DNA from: Brevibacillus_D fluminis_A
Lineage (GTDB): Bacteria > Bacillota > Bacilli > Brevibacillales > Brevibacillaceae
Assembly: GCF_052072235.1 (NCBI RefSeq)
Contig: NZ_CM125436.1
Coordinates: forward strand, 4,334,001-4,398,000
Direction: 5' to 3'
DNA: 64,000 nt
Shown: positions 31,859-42,146 of the stretch, in pieces
Layout: every line of letters begins with the position of its first letter
How positions within the stretch are numbered: position 1 is the first letter of the stretch
The notes under the pieces: model-generated
Told to the model about the DNA's origin: nothing
Database searches by the model: none
Seen by the model: only the letters and a program-made list of their open reading frames with translations
Made by a program: the position numbers and the translations under genes

Positions 31859-32824
31859 TTACAGATCAAATTTGAAATCGTCATCCGTCAGCGGCTCGAT
31901 GTTCAGGGTGCGGACATAGCCGTTCCCTTTCTTGGAGAAGAAGTCATGCTGCTTCGTCCGGGTGCTGATGCCGTTGAACACGATTGGATTGACGTCCTCT
32001 TCCGGGAAGATCGGGTCCAGTCCCAAATTCATCAGCGCCTTGTTCGCGTTGTAACGGACGAACGTCTTCACTTCATCAGCCAGCCCAAGCTCCGTGTAAA
32101 GCTCATCGGTGTAGGCGACTTCATTTTCGTGGAAGAAGCGCAGCATTTCGTGAAGCGTTTCATTGGCGTCCTTCTGCTCGTCCGGCGTCAGCTCCTCGAA
32201 CACTTCCTGTGCGAGAATGCCCACGTAGACGCCGTGAATGCTCTCATCGCGCAAAATCAGGTCGATGATTTCGCCGCTGCTCGTCATTTTGCCCTGGCCT
32301 GCGAGATAAAGCGGATAGAAGAAGCCGCTGTAGAACAGGTAGCTTTCCAAAAAGACGGATGCTGCCATCGCCAGGTACAAGTCTTTAGGCGTCTCGATGT
32401 TTTGGTAATACTTCACGATGGTCTCCGCTTTCGTCTGCAGGTAGCGGTTTTGCTCGACCCATTGGAAGATGGCGTCGATTTCTTCCGTCGTCGCCAGCGT
32501 CGTGAAGATGCTGCTGTACGATTTCGCGTGGATTTGCTCCATCATCCCCATGAAGCCGAGGACCGCCTTGCGCTGCAACCCGTCGACATGCTCGAGAATC
32601 TTCGGCATGCCGACGCCGCCTTGTACGGTATCGAGCAGCGTCAGGCCGCCCAGCACGCGCTTGTACAGCGTGCGTTCCGCATCCGACAGCTCCATCCAGG
32701 ACATTTTGTCATCCGAGAGCGGAATTTCTTCATCCGTCCAAAACTGCATAAGGTTTTGGCTCCAAAACATATTGGTATAATCGTCATCCGGTCGGTTCCA
32801 GTTGACGGCTTTCATTGCGCACAT
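31859..32824 (-). CDS. nrdF: Ribonucleotide reductase class Ib, beta subunit
   Basis: 321 residues. The dimetal ligands of the R2 fold are present: Asp in LTLLDTVQG, Glu and His in MMEQIHAKSYSS, Glu in VFLESYLFYSG and Glu/His in RDESIHGVYVG. With NrdE it makes deoxyribonucleotides; class Ib beta subunits use a manganese-tyrosyl radical generated with NrdI. It is the last gene of nrdI-nrdE-nrdF. The start at 32824 is 12 bases from GGGG; a second ATG three codons in (MKAVNW) is a close alternative. Confidence 0.95.
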   Translation of the reverse strand: MCAMKAVNWNRPDDDYTNMFWSQNLMQFWTDEEIPLSDDKMSWMELSDAERTLYKRVLGGLTLLDTVQGGVGMPKILEHVDGLQRKAVLGFMGMMEQIHAKSYSSIFTTLATTEEIDAIFQWVEQNRYLQTKAETIVKYYQNIETPKDLYLAMAASVFLESYLFYSGFFYPLYLAGQGKMTSSGEIIDLILRDESIHGVYVGILAQEVFEELTPDEQKDANETLHEMLRFFHENEVAYTDELYTELGLADEVKTFVRYNANKALMNLGLDPIFPEEDVNPIVFNGISTRTKQHDFFSKKGNGYVRTLNIEPLTDDDFKFDL

Positions 32825-32860
32825 GGATGGTTTGATCCCCTTTCGTCCCCGTTCCTTCCA

Positions 32861-34945
32861 TTACACCGCACAGCTGATGCAGTTCTCGACGGAAAGCATG
32901 TTTGTCCGGGTGTAATACAGCGATTTCAGTCCCTTTTTGGCTGCGTAAATGTAGTAGCGGGACAGATCGCGGGTCGACACGTCGCTGTTCACGTGCAGAA
33001 CGGTCGAAATGCCTTGGTCGACATGCGCTTGAATTTCTGCGATCAGGTCGATTACCTTGAACTGGTCCATTTGATACGCGGACTTGTAATAGAAAAAGTT
33101 CTCGCGATTCATGAACGGCATCGGATAGTAGGTCGTCGAGTTGGCATAGGTGCGAGTCTCGATCGGCTCGACGATCGGCATGACGCTCGACGTCGCGTTC
33201 TGCACGTAGGAAATGCTTTGCGTCGGTGCGATCGCGAGGCGGTAGGCATGGTACAGGCCGTGCTTTTGCACAGCTTCGCCAAGCTCTGCCCAGTCTTTCG
33301 GCGACGGGATCGCGATTCCTTCGAACAGCGCCTTGACCTTTTCGGTGACCGGACGGTAATCGGTGGTGCGGTACCGTTCGAAATATGTGCCTTTGCCATA
33401 TTCGGAACGCTCGAAGCCTTCGAATGACTTGCCTTTTTCACGGGCGATCTCCATGCTGCGCTCCAGCGAGTAAAAGTTCATCATCATGAAGAACGTGCGC
33501 GCGAAATCGCGGGCTTCCACGCTCTCATACGCGATGCGGTTTTTCGCCAGAAAGCCGTGGAGGTTCATCGCACCCAAGCCGACGGAGTGAAGCTCGGCGT
33601 TCGCCTTCGCCACGCCCGGCGCATTCGCGATCGTCGTCATGTCGCTGACGGCTGTAAGGCCGGTGATGCCATCGTGAACGGATTCGCGGATTTTCTTATG
33701 CTCCATGACGTTCGCGATGTTCAGCGAGGCCAGGTTGCAGCTGATGTCGCGGCGGATGATGTCCGGTTGGCCATAGTCGCCCATTTCGGACGTCTCCTGC
33801 AGCTGGAAAATTTCCGTGCACAGGTTGGACATCTTGATCGTTCCCAGCTCTTTCAGCGCATGCGCGCGGTTGGCATTGGAGCGGTTCATGATGTACGGGT
33901 AGCCTGATTCCAGCTGGGTCGTCGCGATTTTCGTGAGCATGTCGCGCGCGCTCATCACAGCCTTTTTCTTGATGCGGCTGTCTGCCAGAAGCGTGTCGTA
34001 CATCTCATCCATATCCATGTCGTCTAAGTGAATGCCATACGCCTTGTGGACGGAATGCGGACCGAACACGTACAGCTGCTGGTTTTGTTCAGCCAGCTGA
34101 TAAAACTTGTCCGGCACGATCAAGCCGATCGACAGCGTCTTCAAGCGAATTTTCTCGTCCGCATTGATTTTTTTGCTGTCCAGAAACTCCATGACATCCC
34201 AGCCGAAGATATTGTAGTAGCCGGCGCCGGAGCCTTTGCGCTGCCCCATCTGGTCGGCATAGGAGAACGCGTCCTCCATCAGCTTCAAAACCGGCATGAT
34301 CCCTTTTGCCGCGCCTTCAACGCCTTTGATCGGCTCGCCGCGGCCGCGCAGCTTGGAGAGGTTGACGGCAACGCCGCCGCCGATTTTGGACAGCTGCATG
34401 CAAGTGCCCAGCACGAAATTGATCGAGTTCATCGCATCGTCCATTTCCAAAAGGAAGCATGACACCATTTCTCCGCGCCGGCTCTTCCCGGCGTTCAGGA
34501 ACGTTGGGGTTGCCGGCTGCACACGCTGTTCCATCATCGCAGCTGCCAGTCTGAGCGCCGTATCCACATTGCCGCGCCCCAAGTGCAGCGCCACAATCGA
34601 CACGCGGTCTGCATAATGCTCGAGGTAGAGCGTTTTGTCGTCGCTTTTTACCGCATAGTCTGTATAAAATTTGGACGCCGCCATATACGATTGGAAGCGG
34701 AAATCATAAGAATGAGCCAAGTCATACACCTTCTCGACTTCGCTCTCGGCATAGTGTTCAAATACGTTTTCATAAAAATCGTGCTCGATCATGTAGCGGA
34801 CTTTTTCCAGATGGCTGGGGAACGTCAAGCTCTTGGTCATCACTTCCGCCATGAACGCGTCGACCGCCTCCAGATCCTTGTCCAATTGAAAAAAGCCTTC
34901 CGCATCCCGCTGCATGAGCAGGTTGTTGAGTTCAATATGAAGCAA
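32861..34945 (-). CDS. nrdE: Ribonucleotide reductase class Ib, alpha subunit
   Basis: 694 residues, a usual NrdE length, with no N-terminal ATP cone. The active-site residues are visible: the redox Cys in GEMVSCFLLEMDD, Asn/Cys/Glu in MSNLCTEIFQ, the second redox Cys in RRDISCNLASLN, and the C-terminal thiol pair in ENCISCAV, which is recharged by a glutaredoxin-like NrdH or thioredoxin. No nrdH lies in the operon. It overlaps nrdI by 14 bases. Confidence 0.96.
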   Translation of the reverse strand: MLHIELNNLLMQRDAEGFFQLDKDLEAVDAFMAEVMTKSLTFPSHLEKVRYMIEHDFYENVFEHYAESEVEKVYDLAHSYDFRFQSYMAASKFYTDYAVKSDDKTLYLEHYADRVSIVALHLGRGNVDTALRLAAAMMEQRVQPATPTFLNAGKSRRGEMVSCFLLEMDDAMNSINFVLGTCMQLSKIGGGVAVNLSKLRGRGEPIKGVEGAAKGIMPVLKLMEDAFSYADQMGQRKGSGAGYYNIFGWDVMEFLDSKKINADEKIRLKTLSIGLIVPDKFYQLAEQNQQLYVFGPHSVHKAYGIHLDDMDMDEMYDTLLADSRIKKKAVMSARDMLTKIATTQLESGYPYIMNRSNANRAHALKELGTIKMSNLCTEIFQLQETSEMGDYGQPDIIRRDISCNLASLNIANVMEHKKIRESVHDGITGLTAVSDMTTIANAPGVAKANAELHSVGLGAMNLHGFLAKNRIAYESVEARDFARTFFMMMNFYSLERSMEIAREKGKSFEGFERSEYGKGTYFERYRTTDYRPVTEKVKALFEGIAIPSPKDWAELGEAVQKHGLYHAYRLAIAPTQSISYVQNATSSVMPIVEPIETRTYANSTTYYPMPFMNRENFFYYKSAYQMDQFKVIDLIAEIQAHVDQGISTVLHVNSDVSTRDLSRYYIYAAKKGLKSLYYTRTNMLSVENCISCAV

Positions 34946-35291
34946 CTACGCTCACCTCTCTCTTGAATCGTTCCACATCCGAAAGCGTTCCCGCCAATTC
35001 GAATTTGGTCAAAACCGGTACTCCGTACTTTTCGGAGATGTAATCCGCACTCTTTGCGAAGCAGTCGCCCCAATTGCGGTTGCCGCTCGCGGACACGCCG
35101 ACCATGTTGCGATGGTTGTGTTCGAGGAACGACATCACTTTTTCCGGGGGCTGGCCAAAGCCAGTCGTGTATGTAACGAGAACGAACGGCTCCTCAAGCT
35201 TCAGCTTCTCGTCGATTTGGACGGCTGGAAGCCCCAGCTTGCGGATGAACCGCTTTACATTCCCGGTCTTGGAATCGTACGCAACCAGCAT
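34932..35291 (-). CDS. nrdI: Flavodoxin-like NrdI protein
   Basis: 119 residues. MLVAYDSKTGNVKRFIRKLG gives the FMN phosphate loop, and LVTYTTGFGQPPEKVMSFLE and GVSASGNRNWGDCFAKSAD are typical NrdI blocks. It supplies the oxidant that builds the manganese-tyrosyl cofactor in NrdF. The start at 35291 follows AAAGGAGACC. The gene leads the nrd operon, directly downstream of the NrdR boxes. Confidence 0.95.
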   Translation of the reverse strand: MLVAYDSKTGNVKRFIRKLGLPAVQIDEKLKLEEPFVLVTYTTGFGQPPEKVMSFLEHNHRNMVGVSASGNRNWGDCFAKSADYISEKYGVPVLTKFELAGTLSDVERFKREVSVVASY

Positions 35292-35511
35292 GAATACCGG
35301 TCTCCTTTCTCTACTACCTGTGGACATCGAAAACGAGCATAACACAAACGCCTCCCCTGCTATCGATCGGAAAAGATCGCGATCTGGAAGAGACTCGCTC
35401 TCGCATTATGTATGTATAGCTACCACCAAAAAGCCGCAAACCCAGCAGTGACAAGGGGTAGAAAACACCCCCGATCGCTAGATTCTTGTCAAGTGGAAAT
35501 TTCTCAAATCT

Positions 35512-35554
35512 AACTATATGTAGTTGACTCAACTAAATCTATATCAATATATTG
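35512..35554 (-). promoter_or_regulatory. Pair of NrdR boxes upstream of nrdIEF
   Basis: Two palindromic 10-14-base sites, AACTATATGTAGTT (35512-35525) and CAATATATTG (35545-35554, in the longer TCAATATATTGTGA), have centres exactly 31 bp apart, the three-turn spacing usual for NrdR boxes (consensus like ACACWATATATWGTGT). A TTGACA hexamer on the minus strand just upstream (about 35561-35566) could be the -35 element, which would put the boxes over the promoter. A further palindrome, AGTTGACTCAACT, lies between them. The rest of 35292-35656 shows no gene. Confidence 0.75.
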
Positions 35555-35656
35555 TGAATGTCAACTGTTTCTCTCGAAGCAAAAAGTAGCAAAAAGGTCA
35601 ATATGCAAGACGCCCTATTTCATAGATTTTTACAAGAATAATAGAGTTGCGCGAAA

Positions 35657-35700
35657 CAAAAAGACGCCAAACCCGGCGAGCTACCACCTGGCTTGGCGTC
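35657..35700 (-). terminator. Terminator of the accC-like gene
   Basis: GACGCCAAGCC pairs with GGTTTGGCGTC (with one mismatch) and five Ts follow on the minus strand, just after the stop at 35715. Confidence 0.8.
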
Positions 35701-35714
35701 CATCGTTTGTGCCT

Positions 35715-37058
<1,344 letters not shown>

Positions 37059-37154
37059 CGGTCATCTCTCCTCATCTCTTCACGAAATCGTTCTGATGAT
37101 TGTATGCTCTCGACTGCTTTCTACTATTGTAAGGGGAAACGGTTACAAAAGTGT

Positions 37155-37196
37155 AAAAAAGACGCGCCCACGGCTGTCCCGTGTCTGCACGCCTTT
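37155..37196 (-). terminator. Terminator of the amino-acid transporter/ureohydrolase operon
   Basis: An interrupted stem (GGCGTGC...CACGG with CCGTG...GCGCGTC) precedes a six-T run on the minus strand, 12 bases after the ureohydrolase stop. Confidence 0.7.
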
Positions 37197-37207
37197 TCTG
37201 ATCCGTT

Positions 37208-38176
37208 CTATCCTTGTTTTCGTTTCGCTACGCCCGATGCCACATGCAGGAAAAGATGAAGCGCTGCGCGTGAGGTGATGTCGCGTACATCGCGGGTCGG
37301 ATCGACGCAAACCATGTCCATGCCGATCAGCTTCGGCGATTGGCCGATGGCAAACGCTGCGGTGAACAGCTCGGTGGAGGAAAGCCCTGCCGGACCGATG
37401 GCTGGCACGCCCGGCACAATGGATTGATCCATGACATCGACATCGAATGTGACGTAGATGGCGTCGCATTTCGCTTCGAGCGTGCGGATCGCCTGCTCGA
37501 CCACCGGCTCGATTCCACGCTTGCGCACCTGATTTGCGGTAATCAGCGTCATGCCCCGCTCTTCGGCGTACTGACGATATTCGCGCGAGTTGGCGAAGCT
37601 GCGCAGCCCGATGGTAATGATGTCACTGCCGCGCACCGTCTCCGACTCGATCAAATTCCGCATCGGAGTCCCGTTGGACGGACCGCCGTACGCTGTATCA
37701 CGCACGTCCAGATGCGCGTCAAACTGGATCAGCCCGATGCGTTTGCCGCTTGCTCGCCGGAGGCCTTTGATCGCGGGAAACGTAATGGAATGGTCGCCGC
37801 CGATGATGACCGGCATACCGCTTACCCCTGCCGTAACTTCGCGAAGCGCCCCTTCGATGTTGGCGTGGCAACGCAAAATATCGGTCACATGCATCGCCAC
37901 ATCGCCCAGATCGACAGCGCGAAGCGCGGAAAGCTCAATGTCCTCGTCCATATTGTAGGTCGTAAACGCGCTTAACAGCTGGCGGAATTGCTGCGGATGC
38001 GCATGCGCCCCGGAAAAGCTGATCGAGCTTTTGGACAGCGGCACGCCGAGAATGGCAAAATCATAGTGGTTCGCGGGATCAACCGTTTGCTCGATCCACT
38101 CGGACAAGCGGGTGACATACGGATCTGATTTTCCTGTTGATAAGCGGAATGGCGGTTGGGTAATATGCTGGAACAT
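37208..38176 (-). CDS. hutG: HutG-like ureohydrolase (formimidoylglutamase family)
   Basis: 322 residues. All arginase-family manganese ligands are present: His in GGDHSITFP, Asp-x-His-x-Asp in QFDAHLDVRD, and Asp-x-Asp in TFDVDVMDQ. The N-terminal blocks AILGVPLSKSSISFSGAHA and FTTYNMDEDIEL resemble Bacillus HutG, which cleaves N-formimino-glutamate to glutamate and formamide in histidine breakdown. No hutH, hutU or hutI is nearby. Its place behind an amino-acid ABC transporter suggests a role in catabolism of the imported compound; agmatine or another guanidino compound is the alternative substrate. GGAAGGAG precedes the ATG. It is the last gene of a sigma-54-type operon. Confidence 0.7.
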   Translation of the reverse strand: MFQHITQPPFRLSTGKSDPYVTRLSEWIEQTVDPANHYDFAILGVPLSKSSISFSGAHAHPQQFRQLLSAFTTYNMDEDIELSALRAVDLGDVAMHVTDILRCHANIEGALREVTAGVSGMPVIIGGDHSITFPAIKGLRRASGKRIGLIQFDAHLDVRDTAYGGPSNGTPMRNLIESETVRGSDIITIGLRSFANSREYRQYAEERGMTLITANQVRKRGIEPVVEQAIRTLEAKCDAIYVTFDVDVMDQSIVPGVPAIGPAGLSSTELFTAAFAIGQSPKLIGMDMVCVDPTRDVRDITSRAALHLFLHVASGVAKRKQG

Positions 38177-38195
38177 GGGCCAGACTCCTTCCTGA

Positions 38196-38957
38196 TCAAT
38201 CGTGGGATAATACTTTGCTCAAAAACGCCTGTGTGCGCTGCTGCTGTGGCGCGGTGAAAATTTTGGCCGGTTCTCCTTCCTCGATAAGCGAGCCTGCATC
38301 CATCACTACGACGCGATCGGCTACCTCTTTGGCAAAGCCCATCTCGTGCGTCACGACCACCATCGTCATGCCTTCTGCAGCCAACTGCTTCATGACCGCA
38401 AGCACTTCGCCGACCAGCTCCGGATCAAGCGCGGAGGTCGGCTCGTCAAACAGCATGACCTTCGGCTGCATCGCCAATGCCCGCGCAATCGCCACGCGCT
38501 GCTTTTGACCGCCTGACAAATGATCCGGGTACATATGCGCCTTTTCAGCAAGGCCGACTTTGACAAGCAGCTCCTTTGCCAGCGGTTCCACGTCCGAGCG
38601 CTTCATCCTTTTGACCGTCATCGGTGCCATCAGGATGTTATCGAGCACGGAAAGATGCGGGAACAGATTGAAGTTTTGGAATACCATGCCCACCTCAGCG
38701 CGAATCCGGTCCAGCTGATTCTGCGGCATTTCCACTTTCTCGCCGTTGCGTTCGATCAGCCCGATCGGCTTGCCCTCGATTTCGATCGCGCCATCCTGGA
38801 TTTGTTCGAGATAGTTCATGCAGCGCAGCAAGGTGCTTTTTCCCGAGCCGCTGGGACCGATGATGACGACCACCTCACCTTTTTTCACCTGGAGGCTGAC
38901 ATCCTTGAGCACGTGATGCTTGCCATAAAACTTGTGGATGTGTTTGACCTGGATCAT
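38196..38957 (-). CDS. Polar amino-acid ABC transporter ATPase (GlnQ/HisP family)
   Basis: 253 residues. Walker A GPSGSGKST, signature LSGGQKQRVAIARA, Walker B VMLFDEPTSALDPE and switch VVTHEMGFA are intact; FNLFPHLSVLDNI is typical of this family. It begins inside the stop region of the permease gene (ATGA overlap), so the two are coupled. It drives amino-acid import with the permease and binding protein of the same operon. Confidence 0.9.
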   Translation of the reverse strand: MIQVKHIHKFYGKHHVLKDVSLQVKKGEVVVIIGPSGSGKSTLLRCMNYLEQIQDGAIEIEGKPIGLIERNGEKVEMPQNQLDRIRAEVGMVFQNFNLFPHLSVLDNILMAPMTVKRMKRSDVEPLAKELLVKVGLAEKAHMYPDHLSGGQKQRVAIARALAMQPKVMLFDEPTSALDPELVGEVLAVMKQLAAEGMTMVVVTHEMGFAKEVADRVVVMDAGSLIEEGEPAKIFTAPQQQRTQAFLSKVLSHD

Positions 38958-39628
38958 GCGCGCGCCCCCTCCACGTTCAATTTCCTTTCCAGACGTCCGA
39001 TGCCGACCGAGATGGAGTAGTTCACCACAAAGTAGAGAATCGCAATCGCGATATAGATTTCAAAGTAACGGAAGTTGTTGGAGACGATCAGGTTGCCTGC
39101 GCGCATCACCTCGGATACGGTGATGACCGAGAGCAACGACGAGTTTTTGGTCAGTGCGATAAACTCGTTGCACAGCGGCGGCAACATGCGGCGCACCGCT
39201 TGAGGCAAAATGACTTTTTGCATCGTCTGCCAGTGGCTCATGCCAAGCGAGCGTCCCGCTTCCATCTGGCCTCTGTCAATCGATTGGATCGCGCCTCGCA
39301 CGATTTCCGAGACATACGCCGCGCTGTACATGCCAAGCCCGAGCACCCCGGCTGTCGCCGCGCTCAAATCCACCTGCATGCCAATCGCAAGCCCATAGTA
39401 CAAAATCATCAGCTGAACCAGCAGCGGCGTGCCGCGGAACCAGGCCAAATACCAGGAGCACAGCATCGACAGCCACTTTTTATTCGACATCCGGCCAAGT
39501 CCGATCAGCAGTCCCAATCCGGCGCTGAGCACGAGTGCCATAAACGTCATGGAGATTGTCACCCAGAGACCTTGCAGCAGGGCGATCAGGTTGTTGTCTT
39601 CAAAAATGACGGAAAAATCCAGGCCCAT
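38954..39628 (-). CDS. Polar amino-acid ABC transporter permease
   Basis: 224 residues with about five membrane helices. MYSAAYVSEIVRGAIQSIDRGQMEAGRSLGMSHWQTM is split over the family's coupling loop (EAGRSLG), and VILPQAVRRMLPPLCNEFIALTKNSSL is the family's C-terminal signature. It should work as a homodimer, since only one permease gene is present. It follows the binding-protein gene after a strong hairpin and is coupled to the ATPase gene. Confidence 0.9.
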   Translation of the reverse strand: MGLDFSVIFEDNNLIALLQGLWVTISMTFMALVLSAGLGLLIGLGRMSNKKWLSMLCSWYLAWFRGTPLLVQLMILYYGLAIGMQVDLSAATAGVLGLGMYSAAYVSEIVRGAIQSIDRGQMEAGRSLGMSHWQTMQKVILPQAVRRMLPPLCNEFIALTKNSSLLSVITVSEVMRAGNLIVSNNFRYFEIYIAIAILYFVVNYSISVGIGRLERKLNVEGARA

Positions 39629-39660
39629 CTCTCAATCCCTCCTTCTCTACCTTCCGAAAC

Positions 39661-39715
39661 GATTGTGTTGACGGGGCTCTCCATGACCCGTGAGCAAGCC
39701 CCGTCCGGCACAATC
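39661..39715 (-). promoter_or_regulatory. Strong intercistronic hairpin between binding-protein and permease genes
   Basis: GATTGTG/CACAATC (7 bp) and GACGGGGCT/AGCCCCGTC (9 bp) stack around a short internal loop with an 18-base terminal loop. No T-run follows, so it looks like an mRNA-stabilising or partial read-through element that leaves more binding protein than permease, as seen in other binding-protein operons (inference). Confidence 0.6.
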
Positions 39716-39746
39716 CATTTCCCTCTCTATGCGATCGCTGAATCGC

Positions 39747-40598
39747 TTACTCGTTCCCAAACCATTTCAGCACGGTTTCTTTGTACTGACCGTTTGCGTT
39801 CACTTTTTTCAGCGCTTCGTTGACAGCATCCCTCAAACCAGCGTTCTCCTTGCGAATCCCGTAGCCGTATTCTTCCTGTGTCAACGTTTTGTCCAATACT
39901 TTCACCTTGTCATTTTGCTTCGCGTACACTTTGGCTGCCGGCAGTCCCGTCACAACCGCATCGACGCGACCGCTATCCAGCTCAAGGAACATTTCTACGT
40001 TTTTCTCCACTTCCACCAGCTGTACGTCCGGATATTTTTCCTTCAAAAACTTGGCGGACTTGGTGCCGATTTGAACCGCTACCTTTTTGCCTTTCAAATC
40101 GTCCACACCGGCAATCGCGTTGTTATCTTTCTTCACCATAATGGACAAGCCACCCGGGAAATACGGATCGGAGAAGTCGATCGTCTTTTTGCGCTCGTCG
40201 GTGATATACATCGCCGAGGCGATCATGTCGAACTTTTTGCCTTGCAGGCCGGGAATCAAGCCTTTGAACTCGGTGTCAACGAATTCCACCTTGTCGGCTC
40301 CAAGCTCTTTGGCCACAGCGCGAACCAGGTCGATGTCGAAGCCGTCGAATTCGCTTTTTGCATTTTTGAATTCAAAGGGCTGGAATGTTGCGTCCGTCCC
40401 CACAACCAATGTCTTTGTCTCCTTGATTTTTTTCAGCACTTCATCGTCAGGCGCTGCTGCCGCCGGCGCTTCCTGCTTGGCTGGCGCGCTTGCGTCGGGC
40501 TGTGGCTGCGCTGCCGGCTGGGAACCGCAGCCTGCGGCGAGAATGCCTGTCATCAACAAGCTGAATACGCTGAGCAACCCTTTTTGGAACATTTTCAT
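39747..40598 (-). CDS. Amino-acid-binding lipoprotein (SBP_bac_3)
   Basis: 283 residues. The signal peptide ends in a lipobox (LAAGC) followed by an Ala/Gln/Pro linker. The mature domain shows TLVVGTDATFQPFEFKN, FDGFDIDLVRAVAKELG, GLIPGLQGKKFDMIASAM and TDERKKTIDFSDPYF, the family III binding-protein signature. The same fold is present in the sensor kinase encoded upstream. The start is taken as ATG at 40598 (8 bases from GGGGG); an adjacent TTG at 40601 is possible. It is the first gene behind the sigma-54-like promoter. Confidence 0.9.
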   Translation of the reverse strand: MKMFQKGLLSVFSLLMTGILAAGCGSQPAAQPQPDASAPAKQEAPAAAAPDDEVLKKIKETKTLVVGTDATFQPFEFKNAKSEFDGFDIDLVRAVAKELGADKVEFVDTEFKGLIPGLQGKKFDMIASAMYITDERKKTIDFSDPYFPGGLSIMVKKDNNAIAGVDDLKGKKVAVQIGTKSAKFLKEKYPDVQLVEVEKNVEMFLELDSGRVDAVVTGLPAAKVYAKQNDKVKVLDKTLTQEEYGYGIRKENAGLRDAVNEALKKVNANGQYKETVLKWFGNE

Positions 40599-40650
40599 CA
40601 ATACTGCCCCCTGTTTTGAATTTATGTTTGTTTTCGAAAATTACATACTT

Positions 40651-40666
40651 TCAAAAAGCGTGCCAA
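40651..40666 (-). promoter_or_regulatory. Sigma-54-like -24/-12 promoter of the amino-acid transporter operon
   Basis: The minus strand reads TTGGCACGCTTTTTGA: GG at -24, exactly ten bases, then GA at -12 where the consensus has GC. The TTGGCACG half is perfect. It lies about 52 bases before the binding-protein start and just downstream of the terminator of the NtrC-type activator gene, which has the sigma-54-contacting GAFTGA motif. Confidence 0.65.
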
Positions 40667-40708
40667 CCGTACAGGCGGCAAAAATGGCCGTTTTCGCCCT
40701 ACCAAGCA

Positions 40709-40753
40709 CAAAAAAGAGGCGGCAATTTCTGCCGCCCTGCGAAAATTGCCGCC
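40709..40753 (-). terminator. Terminator of the kinase/activator operon
   Basis: GGCGGCAATTT pairs with AAATTGCCGCC (11 bp) and a T-run follows on the minus strand, 14 bases after the activator stop. Confidence 0.85.
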
Positions 40754-40766
40754 CACCTGAAAACAG

Positions 40767-42146
40767 CTAGTGTTGCTGCTCCTCTTCCTGATATTTTTTC
40801 AGCTTGTCGCGCAGCGTGCGCTCCCCGATGCCCAGCATGTGCGCCGTTTTGCGCCGGTTTCCCTCCTGATGGGACAGCGTGTGCAAAATCACCCGCTTCT
40901 CGATTTCCTCCATCGATTCGCCGACGTAGACGGGAATCAGCTTCTGTCTGGATACGATCGGCTGCTCCTGCAGCATATTTTGCAGCTCCTCCGGCAAATC
41001 CCGCTTCTGGATCAGCGACGAGCCGGTCAGCGCAATCGCCCGCTCCACGATGTTTTGCAGTTCGCGGACGTTGCCGGGGAACGCATAGCCCTCCAGCACC
41101 TGCAGCGCTTCCTGTGAGATGCCGTCGATCGGCTTGCCCATCCGCTCGCTGATTTTGTCCACAAAATATTGCACCAGCTGCGGAATGTCGCCCTTGCGTT
41201 CACGCAGCGGCGGCAGTTGCACCGGAATCACGTTCAGCCGATAATACAGATCCTCCCGGAACCGCCCTGCCTTCACTTCCCGCCACAGATCACGGTTGGT
41301 CGCGGCGATGATCCGCACATCGATCGCCTTTTCTTCAATACCGCCAAGCGGGGTCACGCGGCGCTCCTGGATGACCCGCAGCAGCTTGCTTTGCAGGCTC
41401 ATGTCCATCTCCCCGATTTCATCGAGAAAAATGGTCCCGCCATCCGCCAGCACAAACTGCCCCGGCTTGCTTTGCATCGCACCGGTAAACGCTCCTTTTT
41501 CGTAGCCGAACAGCTCTGACTCCAGCAGATTGTCAGGGATGGCGGCACAATTGACCGCCTGGAACCGTTTTTTGTGCCGCTTGCCCTGCTGGTGAATCGC
41601 GCGTGCAACCACTTCCTTGCCCGTCCCGCTCTCACCATGGATCAGCACGCTCGAATCGATGTCCTTGACTTTTTCAATCAGCGAAAAGAGCCGCTGCATC
41701 GCCTGACTGTTGCCGATCAAGCCATAATGATCGGAGCGCTTGTCCAATTCCTGCGACAGCCATTGGACACGGGATTGCAGGTGATAAAACTCCTCGGCGC
41801 GGGACAGCTGGACGGCAAGCTCGTCTTGCAAAAGCGGCTTGGTCAAATAGGTAAACGCCCCGTTTTTCATCGCTTCCACCGACGACGAAATGCTGCCGAA
41901 CGCGGTCATCATGATGATCACCGTTTCCGGCGAAAGGCGCTTGATCTCTTTGAGCACGTCATTGCCGTCATGCTGCCCGATCTTCAAATCCAGCAGCACG
42001 AGCGCCACCTCGGTTCGGCCAAACAGCGCCAAGGCATCGGCTGGATCGGTAAAGGAATAGACATGGTAACGGTCCTCCAGCGCAAACGTGAGCGACTGGC
42101 AAATCGCCGGCTCATCGTCGATTATCATCACATTGTACATGCTCAT
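40767..42146 (-). CDS. NtrC-family sigma-54-dependent response regulator
   Basis: 459 residues. The receiver (1-120) has MIIDDEPAICQS and the phospho-accepting Asp in VLLDLKIGQHDG. The AAA+ domain (about 140-370) has Walker A GESGTGKE, the sigma-54 loop GAFTGA in ELFGYEKGAFTGAMQ, Walker B GGTIFLDEIGE and the arginine-finger region ATNRDLWREV/FREDLYYRLNV. A Fis-type helix-turn-helix ends the protein (GNRRKTAHMLGIGERTLRDKLKKY). It should activate the sigma-54-like promoter just downstream of its own gene. Its ATG overlaps the kinase stop (ATGA). Confidence 0.94.
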   Translation of the reverse strand: MSMYNVMIIDDEPAICQSLTFALEDRYHVYSFTDPADALALFGRTEVALVLLDLKIGQHDGNDVLKEIKRLSPETVIIMMTAFGSISSSVEAMKNGAFTYLTKPLLQDELAVQLSRAEEFYHLQSRVQWLSQELDKRSDHYGLIGNSQAMQRLFSLIEKVKDIDSSVLIHGESGTGKEVVARAIHQQGKRHKKRFQAVNCAAIPDNLLESELFGYEKGAFTGAMQSKPGQFVLADGGTIFLDEIGEMDMSLQSKLLRVIQERRVTPLGGIEEKAIDVRIIAATNRDLWREVKAGRFREDLYYRLNVIPVQLPPLRERKGDIPQLVQYFVDKISERMGKPIDGISQEALQVLEGYAFPGNVRELQNIVERAIALTGSSLIQKRDLPEELQNMLQEQPIVSRQKLIPVYVGESMEEIEKRVILHTLSHQEGNRRKTAHMLGIGERTLRDKLKKYQEEEQQH

